Of a DNA stretch of 64,000 nucleotides, positions 51,466-60,825 are shown one piece after another (position 1 is the stretch's first letter; the number at the start of each line of letters is the position of its first letter). This DNA comes from Nostoc sp. 'Peltigera membranacea cyanobiont' N6 (lineage in GTDB: Bacteria > Cyanobacteriota > Cyanobacteriia > Cyanobacteriales > Nostocaceae). The position numbers and the translations under genes are program-made. The notes beneath the pieces were generated by a model. The model was not told where the DNA came from. It worked only from the letters and a program-made list of their open reading frames with translations, and did no database searches. Where the stretch lies: positions 4,478,501 through 4,542,500 of the forward strand of contig NZ_CP026681.1 of assembly GCF_002949735.1 (NCBI RefSeq), written 5' to 3'.

Positions 51466-52761
51466 ATGTCTTTAGCCTCCTTCTTAGCGCGTCGTTCTTT
51501 TCACTATGCTTGGCTTATTGCTGGCTTAACCTTTCTAGCCTTGCTAGTTGCAGCCGGAATTCGTTCTGCTCCTGGAGTTTTTATAGTGCCTCTCGAACAG
51601 GAGTTTGGCTGGAGTAGAGCAACTATATCTTTGGCAATCTCCATTAACTTGGTACTTTACGGATTAATTGGCCCTTTTGCTGCCACAGTTATGGAGCGAA
51701 TCGGCATTCGCCGGATGATGGTATTCTCACTTGCTGTCATTGCTCTCGGTGTCGGTTTAACCACTTTGATGTCAGAATCTTGGCAGCTAGTCTTGCTTTG
51801 GGGTGTAGTTGTCGGTTCTGGTAGCGGAGTTATCGCCCTGGTTTTGGGGGCGATTGTTGTCAATCGCTGGTTTTTTGAAAAGCGGGGTCTAGTTCTCGGT
51901 ATCTTAACTGCCAGTACAGCCACAGGACAACTGGTGTTTTTGCCCATACTGGCTTCAATATCCGATCGCTTTGGATGGCGAACTGCGGCTCTGGTTTTGA
52001 CTGGTGCAGCACTTCTAATTATTCCAGCGATCGCAGCCTTTATGCGCGATCGCCCGGCTGATGTCGGGTTGCGACCCTTTGGCGACAACAGCGAAACTGT
52101 AGAGATATCACAGCCTAGAGCAAATTCCATCGCCTCTACCCTCAACGCTCTCTGGTTGGGAATGCATAAACGCGATTTCTGGCTGTTATTTGGTAGCTTT
52201 TTTATCTGTGGCGCAAGCACAAATGGGTTAATTGGAACTCATCTAATTCCCGCTTGTATTGACCACGGTATCCCGGAAGTCAAGGCTGCTGGTCTTCTAG
52301 CAATCATGGGACTATTCGATTTTTTTGGAACTACTATGTCCGGTTGGCTATCTGACCGATGGAATAATCGCTACTTGTTGTGCTGGTACTACGGGCTACG
52401 GGGTTTGTCTTTGATTTTCTTGCCCTTCAGTTTCAACTTTTCCTTCTATGGACTTTCCATTTTCGCCGTATTTTATGGGCTTGATTGGATTGCTACCGTA
52501 CCACCTACAGTCCGCCTAGTTGCCAATGCCTTTGGTAAAGAAAATGTCGGCGTGATGTTCGGTTGGATTGTTGCAGGACACCAGATTGGTGCAGCCACAG
52601 CAGCATTCGGAGCCGGTGTATTGAGAACCTCGACGGGTAGTTATTTACAAGCGTTTATTTTATCAGGAGTTCTCTGTCTAATTGCCGCAGTTGGTGTACT
52701 GCAAATTGGTCAAACTCCCACTAAGGGCAATTCACAGCAATCTTCAGTCACGCTCAATTAA
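51466..52761 (+). CDS. MFS transporter
   Basis: About 431 residues with 12 predicted membrane helices. ATG 51466 is preferred because upstream residues are hydrophilic and repeat-derived. The MFS motif appears as FAATVMERIGIRRMM after helix 2 and RDRPADVGLRPFGD ends the N-terminal half; FGTTMSGWLSDRWNNRY is the repeat in the second half. It resembles monocarboxylate/oxalate-type MFS proteins, but the substrate is not deducible. A pseudogene of another MFS gene lies at 55952. Confidence 0.9.
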   Translation: MSLASFLARRSFHYAWLIAGLTFLALLVAAGIRSAPGVFIVPLEQEFGWSRATISLAISINLVLYGLIGPFAATVMERIGIRRMMVFSLAVIALGVGLTTLMSESWQLVLLWGVVVGSGSGVIALVLGAIVVNRWFFEKRGLVLGILTASTATGQLVFLPILASISDRFGWRTAALVLTGAALLIIPAIAAFMRDRPADVGLRPFGDNSETVEISQPRANSIASTLNALWLGMHKRDFWLLFGSFFICGASTNGLIGTHLIPACIDHGIPEVKAAGLLAIMGLFDFFGTTMSGWLSDRWNNRYLLCWYYGLRGLSLIFLPFSFNFSFYGLSIFAVFYGLDWIATVPPTVRLVANAFGKENVGVMFGWIVAGHQIGAATAAFGAGVLRTSTGSYLQAFILSGVLCLIAAVGVLQIGQTPTKGNSQQSSVTLN

Positions 52762-52925
52762 TTCTTAATTTATAGCTGGTATGTACCTTGATTTCATCAA
52801 ATAAATCCTTTGGTTCATAACGCTCTCGCAGTAAAAACCTATTGAGACTATCATGTTAAAATCCCTCAACATTTTCACAACTTTGATAAAATGTCAAAAT
52901 AATTAATAGCAGAGGATGAGTAAAA

Positions 52926-53150
52926 ATGAAAACCGAACACGAACGCGAACAATTAATTAAAAATATCAACGTACTGCTAAATCAAGCTTACGACAGTACT
53001 TTGGACGAGATTCACGCTCTATTAAAGCGTATAGATGATGAAGAGGAGGAAGAGGATATAAAAGCTATTAGAGAAGCTAGGGAAGATAGACGCATCAATG
53101 GTACTGTGTCTTGGAACGAATATAAAGGATATGAGAAAGAAACTGCGTAA
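52926..53150 (+). CDS. Antitoxin of a RelE-type toxin-antitoxin pair
   Basis: 74 residues, highly charged, with an acidic stretch DDEEEEEDIKAIREAREDR and a C-terminal part typical of small antitoxins that wrap their toxin. The DNA-binding N-terminus is not of a class I can name. GAGGATGAG precedes ATG 52926. The stop codon TAA shares its last base with the ATG of the toxin, so the genes are translationally coupled. Confidence 0.8.
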   Translation: MKTEHEREQLIKNINVLLNQAYDSTLDEIHALLKRIDDEEEEEDIKAIREAREDRRINGTVSWNEYKGYEKETA

Positions 53151-53413
53151 TGTATGAAATTGAATTTACTAAGGGTGCAATAAAACAACTAAATAAACTC
53201 CCAATCAACATTAAAAACCGCATCGATTCAAAAATTTTAACTTTAGCTACAGAACCCCGTCCCAACGGGGTTAAAAAATTAAATGAGGAAGAAAATACTT
53301 ATCGGATTCGAGTAGGCGAGTACCGAGTGATTTATGAAATATATGACGATATTTTGTTAATAAGTGTAGTTAAAGTAGGGCATCGCAGTAAGGTTTATGA
53401 AGATGAAAGTTGA
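53150..53413 (+). CDS. RelE/ParE family toxin (mRNA interferase type)
   Basis: 87 residues of the RelE fold. Hallmarks: AIKQLNKLPINIKNRIDSKI helix pair, then GVKKLNEEENTYRIRVGEYRVIYEI and VVKVGHRSKVYED at the end, with the Arg/His positions used by RelE toxins. It should cleave mRNA on ribosomes unless bound by the antitoxin encoded one base upstream. Isolated TA pair among metabolic genes, consistent with horizontal gain. Confidence 0.9.
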   Translation: MYEIEFTKGAIKQLNKLPINIKNRIDSKILTLATEPRPNGVKKLNEEENTYRIRVGEYRVIYEIYDDILLISVVKVGHRSKVYEDES

Positions 53414-53473
53414 CATCCAATCAAAACTAAGAACTATCATCAACTGTTAATCCTAACAAGGAGAATTAAATTT

Positions 53474-54163
53474 ATGACAACAACAGCTTTAATTGTCGGT
53501 GCAGGTAGCGGACTAAGCGCTTCTTTAGCTCGCTTATTTGCCAAAGAAGGATTCACCGTAGCTTTAGCGGCTCGTCAAATTGAAAAACTCACTCAATTAA
53601 GTAGTGAAATTGGCGCAGTTAGTTTCGCTGCTGATGTTTCCAAGCCAAATGAAGTAGAACAGTTATTTATTGATATTGATAATAAAATTGGTTCCCCGAA
53701 TATTGTCGTTTATAATCCCAGTTTTCGGGTGCGGGGGCCTCTTATTGATTTAGATCCTGCTGAGGTGGCAAAAACCCTAGATGTAACTGCTTATGGAGGC
53801 TTTCTTGTTGCTCAAGCTGCTACCAAAAGGTTTTTGCAGCTTGGCGGCGGTGCTATATTTTTTACTGGAGCCTCAGCGAGTATTAAGGGTTATCCTCTGT
53901 CTGCTCCCTTTGCAATGGGTAAATTTGCACTGCGCGGTTTGGCTCAGAGTATTGCTAGAGAATTAGCACCAAAGAATATCCATGTGGCGCATTTTGTGAT
54001 TGATGGGGCAATCCGTTCAGCAGTTCGCCAAGATCCATTAGATAATCCTGATAGTACTCTTGACCCAGACGCGATCGCTCAAACTTATCTCAGTATTCTA
54101 CGCCAGCCGCGCAGTGCTTGGACTTATGAAGTAGAACTACGTCCTTGGGTAGAGAACTTCTAG
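53474..54163 (+). CDS. Short-chain dehydrogenase/reductase with atypical active site
   Basis: 229 residues. NAD(P)-binding motif GAGSGLSASLARLF near residue 10 and a Rossmann fold. The usual SDR catalytic YxxxK appears as FAMGK (in SAPFAMGKFALRG), so the tyrosine is replaced by phenylalanine while Ser and Lys remain. This would weaken or change catalysis, although a subgroup of SDRs has the same pattern as I know it. Followed after 34 bases by a methyltransferase gene on the same strand. Confidence 0.88.
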   Translation: MTTTALIVGAGSGLSASLARLFAKEGFTVALAARQIEKLTQLSSEIGAVSFAADVSKPNEVEQLFIDIDNKIGSPNIVVYNPSFRVRGPLIDLDPAEVAKTLDVTAYGGFLVAQAATKRFLQLGGGAIFFTGASASIKGYPLSAPFAMGKFALRGLAQSIARELAPKNIHVAHFVIDGAIRSAVRQDPLDNPDSTLDPDAIAQTYLSILRQPRSAWTYEVELRPWVENF

Positions 54164-54197
54164 CCTAGACAATTGTTACAAGGATGGTTTTGCAGGT

Positions 54198-54974
54198 ATG
54201 AAAATTGATTTTGGTGCAACTGCTGTTGATTATGCAAAACACCGCGCTGGTTTTCCCAGTTCATTATTTAACAGACTGTCTGAATATGGTATAGGTTTAC
54301 CAGGGCAGAATATTGTTGACCTTGGTACAGGAACAGGAACACTAGCGCGGGGCTTTGCTGATAGAGGTGCTTATGTAATTGGCATAGATCCATCAGCATC
54401 ACTTTTAGAACAAGCCAGACAGTTAAGCGAATCTGCCCAAATCAAAGTAGATTATCGAGTCGCAACTGCTGAGAATACCGAGTTACCAGATGCAAGTGCC
54501 GATGTAGTCACTGCTGGACAATGTTGGCATTGGTTCGATCGTCCCCGTGCTGTCCAAGAAGTTACTCGGATATTGAGAAAAAATGGCTCACTTGCGATCG
54601 CACATTTTGATTGGATACCCTTAAAAGGTAATGTCGTTGAAGCCACAGAACAACTGATCCAGGCTCATAATCCCGCGTGGAATCTGGCTGGCGGTAATGG
54701 CTTACATCCCCTGTGGTTACAAGACATTGGCGAAGTTGGATTCCGAGATATCCGCACATTTTCTTACGATGTATTTGTATCTTATACACACGAGGCTTGG
54801 CGGGGACGAATTCGGGCGAGTGCTGGTGTGGGAGCCAGCTTGACACCAGAAAAAGTAGAAGTATTTGATCGAGAATTCGCAAAATTACTCGAAACAAAAT
54901 ATCCTACACCAATCCTTCAGGTTCATCATAGAGTTTGGGCAGCGATCGCCAAAGCACCAGAATCCAATTCGTAA
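54198..54974 (+). CDS. Class I SAM-dependent methyltransferase
   Basis: 258 residues. Motif I is VDLGTGTGTLARGFADRG (residues about 41-58), with GIDPSASLL and AENTELPDASADVVTAGQCWHWFD as motifs II-III. The C-terminal part has a helical cap. The substrate is unknown. ATG 54198; 34 bases downstream of the SDR gene and 40 bases before a GST gene, so the three may form one operon. Confidence 0.9.
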   Translation: MKIDFGATAVDYAKHRAGFPSSLFNRLSEYGIGLPGQNIVDLGTGTGTLARGFADRGAYVIGIDPSASLLEQARQLSESAQIKVDYRVATAENTELPDASADVVTAGQCWHWFDRPRAVQEVTRILRKNGSLAIAHFDWIPLKGNVVEATEQLIQAHNPAWNLAGGNGLHPLWLQDIGEVGFRDIRTFSYDVFVSYTHEAWRGRIRASAGVGASLTPEKVEVFDREFAKLLETKYPTPILQVHHRVWAAIAKAPESNS

Positions 54975-55014
54975 TTACGTACAACACAATCACACAATTT
55001 TAGGAAAAATAACC

Positions 55015-55713
55015 ATGATCGATCTTTATTATTGGGCAACCCCAAACGGTCATAAAATCACGATTTTTTTGGAAGAAGTCGGCTTGGAATATACCATAAT
55101 TCCTGTGAATATTAGCGCAGGGGATCAATTTAAGCCCGAATTTCTCAAGATTTCTCCTAACAATCGGATGCCTGCGATCGTCGATCGCGAACCGGTAGAT
55201 GGAGGTGCGCCAATTTCAGTATTTGAGTCTGGGGCAATCTTGCTATATTTAGCTGAAAAAACCGGGAAATTAATCCCGCAAGATTTACGCCAACGCACTC
55301 AAGTTTTAGAATGGTTGTTCTGGCAAATGGGCGGGCTGGGGCCGATGGCGGGGCAAAATCATCACTTTAGTGTCTATGCTCCCGAAAAAATTGAATATGC
55401 CATTAAGCGTTATGTGAATGAAACGGGACGCTTATATGCAGTACTGAATAAGCAACTAGCAGATAGAGAATTTGTAGCTGGCGATTATTCCATCGCCGAT
55501 ATTGCTGCTTATCCCTGGATTGTCGCCCATGAGATTCAAAGTCAGAATCTAGAAGATTTTCCGCACCTCAAGCGGTGGTTTGAGACAATTAAAACCCGTC
55601 CAGCAACAATTCGCGCCTATGAAAAAGCCGAAGCATTCAAAACTCAAGCCCTCGATCCAGAGAAGTTACGAGATTTGTTATTTAACCAGTCGGCGAAAAC
55701 TATTCAACCTTGA
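55015..55713 (+). CDS. Glutathione S-transferase family protein (YfcG-like)
   Basis: 232 residues from ATG 55015 (MIDLYYWATPNGHKITIFLEE), chosen because the frame upstream overlaps the methyltransferase end. It resembles Nu-class GST/YfcG disulfide-bond oxidoreductases: WATPNGHK near the N-terminus, SPNNRMPAIVD, FESGAILLYLAEKTG, and MGGLGPMAGQNHHF. Residue N11 replaces the catalytic Tyr/Ser, as in YfcG. Likely glutathione- or disulfide-handling; no tied pathway seen. Confidence 0.88.
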   Translation: MIDLYYWATPNGHKITIFLEEVGLEYTIIPVNISAGDQFKPEFLKISPNNRMPAIVDREPVDGGAPISVFESGAILLYLAEKTGKLIPQDLRQRTQVLEWLFWQMGGLGPMAGQNHHFSVYAPEKIEYAIKRYVNETGRLYAVLNKQLADREFVAGDYSIADIAAYPWIVAHEIQSQNLEDFPHLKRWFETIKTRPATIRAYEKAEAFKTQALDPEKLRDLLFNQSAKTIQP

Positions 55714-55774
55714 GCCTTTTGAATTGTCTTAGAGGATGTTTTAAAAGTCTTATTGTAGGTATCAAAACGTTCTA

Positions 55775-55852
55775 GATCCCCCTAAGTCCCCCGATAAATT
55801 GGGGGACTTTAAGAGACTTTTGCCCCCCTTTTTAAGAGGGGTTGGGGGGATC
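55775..55852. repeat. C/G-rich inverted repeat element
   Basis: Contains hairpin AAGTCCCCC (55784-55792) / GGGGGACTT (55801-55809), with outer GATCCCCC and GGGGGATC pairing across about 78 bases. It is followed at 55877-55900 by the flank element that borders 21-bp arrays elsewhere, here without an array. Confidence 0.75.
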
Positions 55853-55876
55853 AAAAGCCTATGAGGCAATTCTAGA

Positions 55877-55900
55877 AGACTTGTGTGTACACCGTAGCCC
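55877..55900 (-). repeat. Flank element without array
   Basis: AGACTTGTGTGTACACCGTA then GCCC, an inverted copy of 24310-24330. No 21-bp array follows on either side. Confidence 0.8.
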
Positions 55901-55951
55901 TTTTGAAGGGGAGTTAGGGGGGATCGCTAAATACTTTTAAAACATCCTCTT

Positions 55952-56294
55952 ATGGGCATGGGAGGAGGCTTGATGTGTATCAGCTTTTTAGCGATCGCAT
56001 TTTTCCAAAACTGGATGCTGTTTATCCCCTTGAATATTTTAACGGGATTGGGCTTTTATATGATGCACAGCACCCTCCAGACCCAAGCCACTGAGTTAGC
56101 ATCGGAAGCACAAGATACAGCCGTTTCGTTCTTTGCCTTTATGCTTGTTTGTCGGCCAGGGAATCGGCGTAGCAGTATTTGGTAGGATTGTGGATAACTT
56201 CAGCTAGATTTATTGTTTTATTGTGCTTGGTATGGCGATCGCTCTGCCCTGTGTTTGGTTAGTCAAGCTAGAAGCAATACGGCACTTGACTTGA
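55952..56294 (+). pseudogene. MFS transporter C-terminal remnant
   Basis: The first frame reads GLMCISFLAIAFFQNWMLFI, then TGLGFYMMHSTLQTQATELA, matching the last third of an MFS transporter. At about 56145 it shifts frame: the second frame gives VGQGIGVAVFGRIVDNFS, a stop, then IVLGMAIALPCVWLVKLEA. It therefore has at least one frameshift and one stop, and lacks the N-terminal two thirds. Confidence 0.8.
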
Positions 56295-56354
56295 ATAATT
56301 GTAATTCAAGACTCCCCGCTTCCTCCGAAGTTCCGATCCTGTTAGAATGCATCG

Positions 56355-57215
56355 ATGTCAAAAAAGCAACATCCCTTAAACAAAAAACCCGGTTGGTCTT
56401 TGGATGAGCGAGATCCAAAGTTCATAGAATCTGTAATGCCTCTATTGGGCTTTTTCTATAAGTACTATTTCCAAGTTAAAACTAGTGGCTGGGAGAATGT
56501 TCCCCACCAAGAAAAAGTCCTGTTTGTTGGTTCGCACAATGGCGGACTCTCATCTCCCGATATGGCGATGGTCATATACGACTGGTTCAGACGATTTGGT
56601 GTAGAACAACCCGTTTATGGTTTGATGCATCCCAAGGCTTGGCAGGTTAGCACACCACTAGCGCAACTGGTCGCCAAGGCTGGAGCAATCATTGCTCATC
56701 CAAAAATGGCTTACACTGCCTTGCACTCTGGAGCTAGTGTGCTAGTTTATCCAGGTGGAGCCGAAGATGTCTTCCGTCCGCATTATTTGCGTAACAAAAT
56801 CTACTTTGCGGGGCGGCAAGGATTTATTAAGTTAGCGTTGCGAGAAAATGTGCCGATTGTGCCTGTGATTTCTTGGGGCGCTCACGATACGCTGATTGTA
56901 TTGGCTGATTGCTACAAAATTATGCAGCAACTCCACGAATGGGGAATGCCTTGGTTGCTTGGGATCGATCCAGAAGTTTTTCCGATCTATCTTGGGCTAC
57001 CTTGGGGATTAGCAATTGGCCCCTTGCCCAACATTCCATTACCTGTACCCATGTACACGCGGGTTTGTCCGCCAATTGTATTTCAACGCTACGGTCGAGA
57101 AGCAGCTAGCGATCGCTACTATGTTGATGAATGTTATGAATTAGTTGTTAGTCAGATGCAGCAAGAGTTAGATGACTTAGTGGAGCGAACTGCTAAGACC
57201 AATTCTCTACAATGA
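56355..57215 (+). CDS. Lysophospholipid acyltransferase family protein
   Basis: 286 residues of the PlsC/LPLAT type, with acyl-transfer motif GSHNGGLSSPD (His near residue 61; longer spacing than the usual HxxxxD), the glycerol-binding VYPGGAEDVFRPH, and PIVPVISWGAHD. Similar proteins acylate glycerolipids or wax esters. A Pro-rich membrane-contact segment (GLPWGLAIGPLPNIPLPVP) lies near residue 215. ATG 56355. Downstream of the MFS remnant. Confidence 0.9.
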   Translation: MSKKQHPLNKKPGWSLDERDPKFIESVMPLLGFFYKYYFQVKTSGWENVPHQEKVLFVGSHNGGLSSPDMAMVIYDWFRRFGVEQPVYGLMHPKAWQVSTPLAQLVAKAGAIIAHPKMAYTALHSGASVLVYPGGAEDVFRPHYLRNKIYFAGRQGFIKLALRENVPIVPVISWGAHDTLIVLADCYKIMQQLHEWGMPWLLGIDPEVFPIYLGLPWGLAIGPLPNIPLPVPMYTRVCPPIVFQRYGREAASDRYYVDECYELVVSQMQQELDDLVERTAKTNSLQ

Positions 57216-57464
57216 TAGATATTAATAATTTAGTCTGCATCCTTTTGGCAGGGGAATTCCAGAATCTTTCTACCCCTGCCCCTTCAGTCAGAGCGATCGC
57301 CACAGTGAATCTGAATCAAGATGGTAGATTTTCGTACAACTTGGGTAATCTAAAAGCAGACATCGCCTAAGTGCATCAGGAATTTACTTTTGCTTTGTTC
57401 GGTGAATGCGGTATTGCAATCACTCGCACTCATCTAATTAAAATCAGGAGCTAGTAAAGCATAA

Positions 57465-60410
57465 ATGAGCCTACTGTTAAAACATCTTTTAGCAGCCAAT
57501 AATAGACTCCCTAATCGTTACAAAAAACTACTAAGTGGCCTTGCTCTATCACTGTGCTACCTGAGTTCTGGCATCCAATCTGCTCAGGCTGAAGGTAGCC
57601 GCACTCTGTATCCCAGTAGTGCTTCGGCCAGCAGTAGCAGAGCTAACCTAGAATGGCGGACTGATACTTATGGCGGTCTTGTCCTGCGGCGAACGTTGCT
57701 AAAAGTTTATGCCAATAAAGATGAGTATATTCTTTTGGGTTCCAGCGCAGTTGGGGTAAATAATGGTAATATCCGCGTTTACAACCCCGGTCGTGTCAGT
57801 GGAAGTATTGGCAGTGAAACTGTTCCTAACACACCAGATTTTGTGTGTACTTCTCAAGCTGGAAGAGGGGTTATCTCAACTCGTCAACAGGAGTTAAATG
57901 GCCCCCGTGCTATTTCTGGTGGAGGTAATCCCAACGGCTATATTCCCTGCTACTACCAAGCTCCATCTACTGGAATTTATGACATCGTTTTCTATGGGCC
58001 TGATGGCGGTAGCTCTTCAGCTAATGGCGCTCCTACTGGTGAAATGGATTTAAGTAATGGGAACAACTTTAATGCTCAACAAGGAACCAGTGTTGCAGCT
58101 TGGGATGTAACGGTACGCAGCAGCAATCAAACTTCAACAACCGACTTAAACGGACGCTTATTCAGCTACTATCTAGCCCTATTTACTGGTAATAACGGTC
58201 GATATCTCAACTTCCCAGTTTATCCAGTAACTACAGATGGCTACCGATATAAAGTAGAACTCAGAGGCACAGATCCAAATGGATTCGTTCTCTATGGGAA
58301 TCAAACTGGCTTCTTTGACAGTGACGGGAAATCACCTCTCTACCACGACATATTAGGGGCCGATAGTCAACTGGCAAATCCCCAAGGTGGTGTCAGCTTG
58401 GCTCGTCCCCAATATGCTACCTTTTTCAACTCCATCGACACCAACGTACTTTCATCCGTTGAACGTTACAAACCAGATGGCACTTCAGACGGAACTGGTA
58501 TTCCCCTTAGCCCAATTATTCCTGTTGTCACTAACTTACAATTCAACGGCACAGTTACAGGAAATAATAGTTCATTCGGCACTGGTGGTGCTTTATCCTT
58601 TGCCAGCAACGTTACAGGTACTTACGAACTCATTATCAGCCGAGACGGCACTAATTTCGATCCCGCTAACTCGCAAAATCGTCTTTTGCGAGGGATTATG
58701 ACCATAACGGGACAGCAATCGGTTAGTTGGGATGGTAAAGACAACAGTGGCAATTTTTTCCCAGTTGGTAGTAATTACAAAGTCAGTGTCAGAACCTTTG
58801 GAGGTGAATATCACTTTCCCCTGCTAGATGCGGAAAATAATTTTACTGGTGGCCCTACCATTACAATGCTGAATGCCACTAATCCCATAGGCAACACCAG
58901 AGCATTTTATGACGATCGCGGTTATAAAACCATAGGTGGTACTCAAATCGGTACTTCTGGTCAAGTACTCTGTGGTATTAATCCACCAAACCCAACCTTC
59001 AGCGACCCGATTAATGGCTTTGACACCGCCAGCAATGACCGGAAATTTGGTCAGTCTGGTAGCGCTGGTAACGCCGGAACATCATGTAATGGCTCTTTTG
59101 GAGATACCAAAGCGCTGGATTTATGGACTTATTATCCTGGTCAAACTCAACCAACTCCATTAAACATTATTGATATAGTTTCACCGAATGTCGGCAAAGT
59201 CATAATCAACGAAGTTTTGTATCGCGAAACGGGTACTGCTACTAGCACTAACGATGAGTTTATTGAACTGTATAATCCTTCTGCATCACCTGTAGATTTG
59301 AGTGGTTTGAAGCTAGCAGACGGACATCTCACTGCTAATGATAATGATAGTACTAACGGCTTTACTTATACATTTCCTAACGGCACAACCTTACAAGCAG
59401 GACAATATGCTGTAATTTGGATTGGGGATAACAACGCCAACCATCAAGCAACAGCAGCAGCTTTTCAAGCTTGGTTGGGACAGACTCCCAAACTCAACAA
59501 CTCTGGTGATGATATTTGGTTGTACGATAATCAGAATAAAATTATTGACTACATTGCTTATGGTGGTGGTAGTGAGGTAAATACACCTCCTGCAAGTGTT
59601 CTCAATCTTTGGGACAACACCTATCAATCTTCTTTGGCTGGGGCTAATGTGGGACAATCTATTAGCTTGACCCCCAATGGTAAAGATACTAATATCAGCG
59701 CTTGCTGGGAAGCAAGTACCAGTGGGAACGCCAGCACACGATGTCCAAACTACTTACCAACTAGAGACACTGATACTATAGGTAGTCGTGTTACCAGTGT
59801 TGGAGAAAATAATAACGGTGCTACTGCTGCTAATGCAAAACTTCTGTTAGTTAAACGTATAACTCGTATCAATAACCAAGATATCACCGACATTGTAGAT
59901 GGTCGCAGTGATGTTGCTGTTACTGCTGCCAATTATGTCCCGGAACCATTCGCCTCTGATGATAACTATGTGACATGGCCTGCTGGCTATCTGCGGGGAT
60001 TAATTAATGCTGGGACTGTCAAACCAGGAGATGAGTTGGAATACACTATCTACTTTCTCTCTAAAGGCCCAAGTGATGCTACTAATGTTAAATTTTGCGA
60101 TCTAGTTCCTAGCAGTACTACTTTTATTCCCACTGCGTTTAATGGTAATACTCCTGGTGATGGTGGCTTAACAGTAGGAGATCGAGGTATTGCCCTTGCT
60201 CTTGGTTCTAGCAGTCCCACTGTTTACCTCACTAATATAGACGACGCAAGCGATCGCGGGCGCTTTTATGCTGTTAACGATCCAACCCCATCATACTGCG
60301 GTACTAACACCAACGGGGCTGTGGTGGTTAATATCACACGGAGTCCAGATTTACCCAAGTTAGTCAAAGATTTTTATGGCTTTGTTCGCTTCCGCGCCAA
60401 GGTTAAATAA
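57465..60410 (+). CDS. Large exported lamin-tail/DUF11-like protein
   Basis: 981 residues with a signal peptide (KLLSGLALSLCYLSSGIQSAQA). A FlgD-like segment SWDGKDNSGNFFPVGSNYKV lies near residue 423. A lamin-tail domain starts at about 577 (KVIINEVLYRETG, then DEFIELYNPSASPVDLSGLKL and YAVIWIGDN). A DUF11-like region is near 865-900 (PGDELEYTIYFLSKGPSDATN). No membrane anchor or LPxTG is seen, so it may be released or attached to the surface layer. Function unknown. AGGAG stands 15 bases before ATG 57465. Confidence 0.9.
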   Translation: MSLLLKHLLAANNRLPNRYKKLLSGLALSLCYLSSGIQSAQAEGSRTLYPSSASASSSRANLEWRTDTYGGLVLRRTLLKVYANKDEYILLGSSAVGVNNGNIRVYNPGRVSGSIGSETVPNTPDFVCTSQAGRGVISTRQQELNGPRAISGGGNPNGYIPCYYQAPSTGIYDIVFYGPDGGSSSANGAPTGEMDLSNGNNFNAQQGTSVAAWDVTVRSSNQTSTTDLNGRLFSYYLALFTGNNGRYLNFPVYPVTTDGYRYKVELRGTDPNGFVLYGNQTGFFDSDGKSPLYHDILGADSQLANPQGGVSLARPQYATFFNSIDTNVLSSVERYKPDGTSDGTGIPLSPIIPVVTNLQFNGTVTGNNSSFGTGGALSFASNVTGTYELIISRDGTNFDPANSQNRLLRGIMTITGQQSVSWDGKDNSGNFFPVGSNYKVSVRTFGGEYHFPLLDAENNFTGGPTITMLNATNPIGNTRAFYDDRGYKTIGGTQIGTSGQVLCGINPPNPTFSDPINGFDTASNDRKFGQSGSAGNAGTSCNGSFGDTKALDLWTYYPGQTQPTPLNIIDIVSPNVGKVIINEVLYRETGTATSTNDEFIELYNPSASPVDLSGLKLADGHLTANDNDSTNGFTYTFPNGTTLQAGQYAVIWIGDNNANHQATAAAFQAWLGQTPKLNNSGDDIWLYDNQNKIIDYIAYGGGSEVNTPPASVLNLWDNTYQSSLAGANVGQSISLTPNGKDTNISACWEASTSGNASTRCPNYLPTRDTDTIGSRVTSVGENNNGATAANAKLLLVKRITRINNQDITDIVDGRSDVAVTAANYVPEPFASDDNYVTWPAGYLRGLINAGTVKPGDELEYTIYFLSKGPSDATNVKFCDLVPSSTTFIPTAFNGNTPGDGGLTVGDRGIALALGSSSPTVYLTNIDDASDRGRFYAVNDPTPSYCGTNTNGAVVVNITRSPDLPKLVKDFYGFVRFRAKVK

Positions 60411-60519
60411 TATAAAGTTATGAATCATGGGATGATTTTGTCTGATACGGAACGACTTTTCAATGAAATATGCAACGCCTGAATTTTTAACTCCTAACTC
60501 CTAACTCCTAACTATTTCC

Positions 60520-60780
60520 CTACCCGCCACTAACTGGTGGAATCAGCACCACTTCATCACCATCTTGTAGTAGAGTATCTGGTTCGACAAATATTAAATT
60601 AATGCCAAAACGAGTGATGTCTCGCCATTGAGAGAGTTCGGGGTGTTCAGCTATGAGGCGATCGCATACTGATTTGACTGGTATATTATTGGGAAATTCC
60701 AGCACCAATTCCGAAACCCTAAAGGCTTCTTGATAAGCAGCGAACAGTTTGACGGTAACGGTAATTGCAGATTTAGACAT
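60520..60780 (-). CDS. MoaD/ThiS family sulfur-carrier-like protein
   Basis: 86 residues from ATG 60780 (MSKSAITVTVKLFAAYQEA). Ubiquitin-like beta-grasp fold, and the C-terminus ends in PPVSGG, the Gly-Gly that is adenylated and thiocarboxylated in MoaD and ThiS. Residues LLQDGDEVVLIPPVSGG are typical of MoaD. No molybdopterin genes nearby, so whether it serves MPT synthase or another sulfur transfer is open. Confidence 0.9.
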   Translation of the reverse strand: MSKSAITVTVKLFAAYQEAFRVSELVLEFPNNIPVKSVCDRLIAEHPELSQWRDITRFGINLIFVEPDTLLQDGDEVVLIPPVSGG

Positions 60781-60825
60781 ACAACATGCTTTGGCAGTAC
60801 CAGCAAGTAGTTTAATACTTGACAA

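Noticed and set aside
51657..52220. 187-residue minus-strand frame opposite the MFS gene
   Set aside because: Antisense shadow of the MFS transporter with Arg/Pro-rich composition and no recognisable domain.
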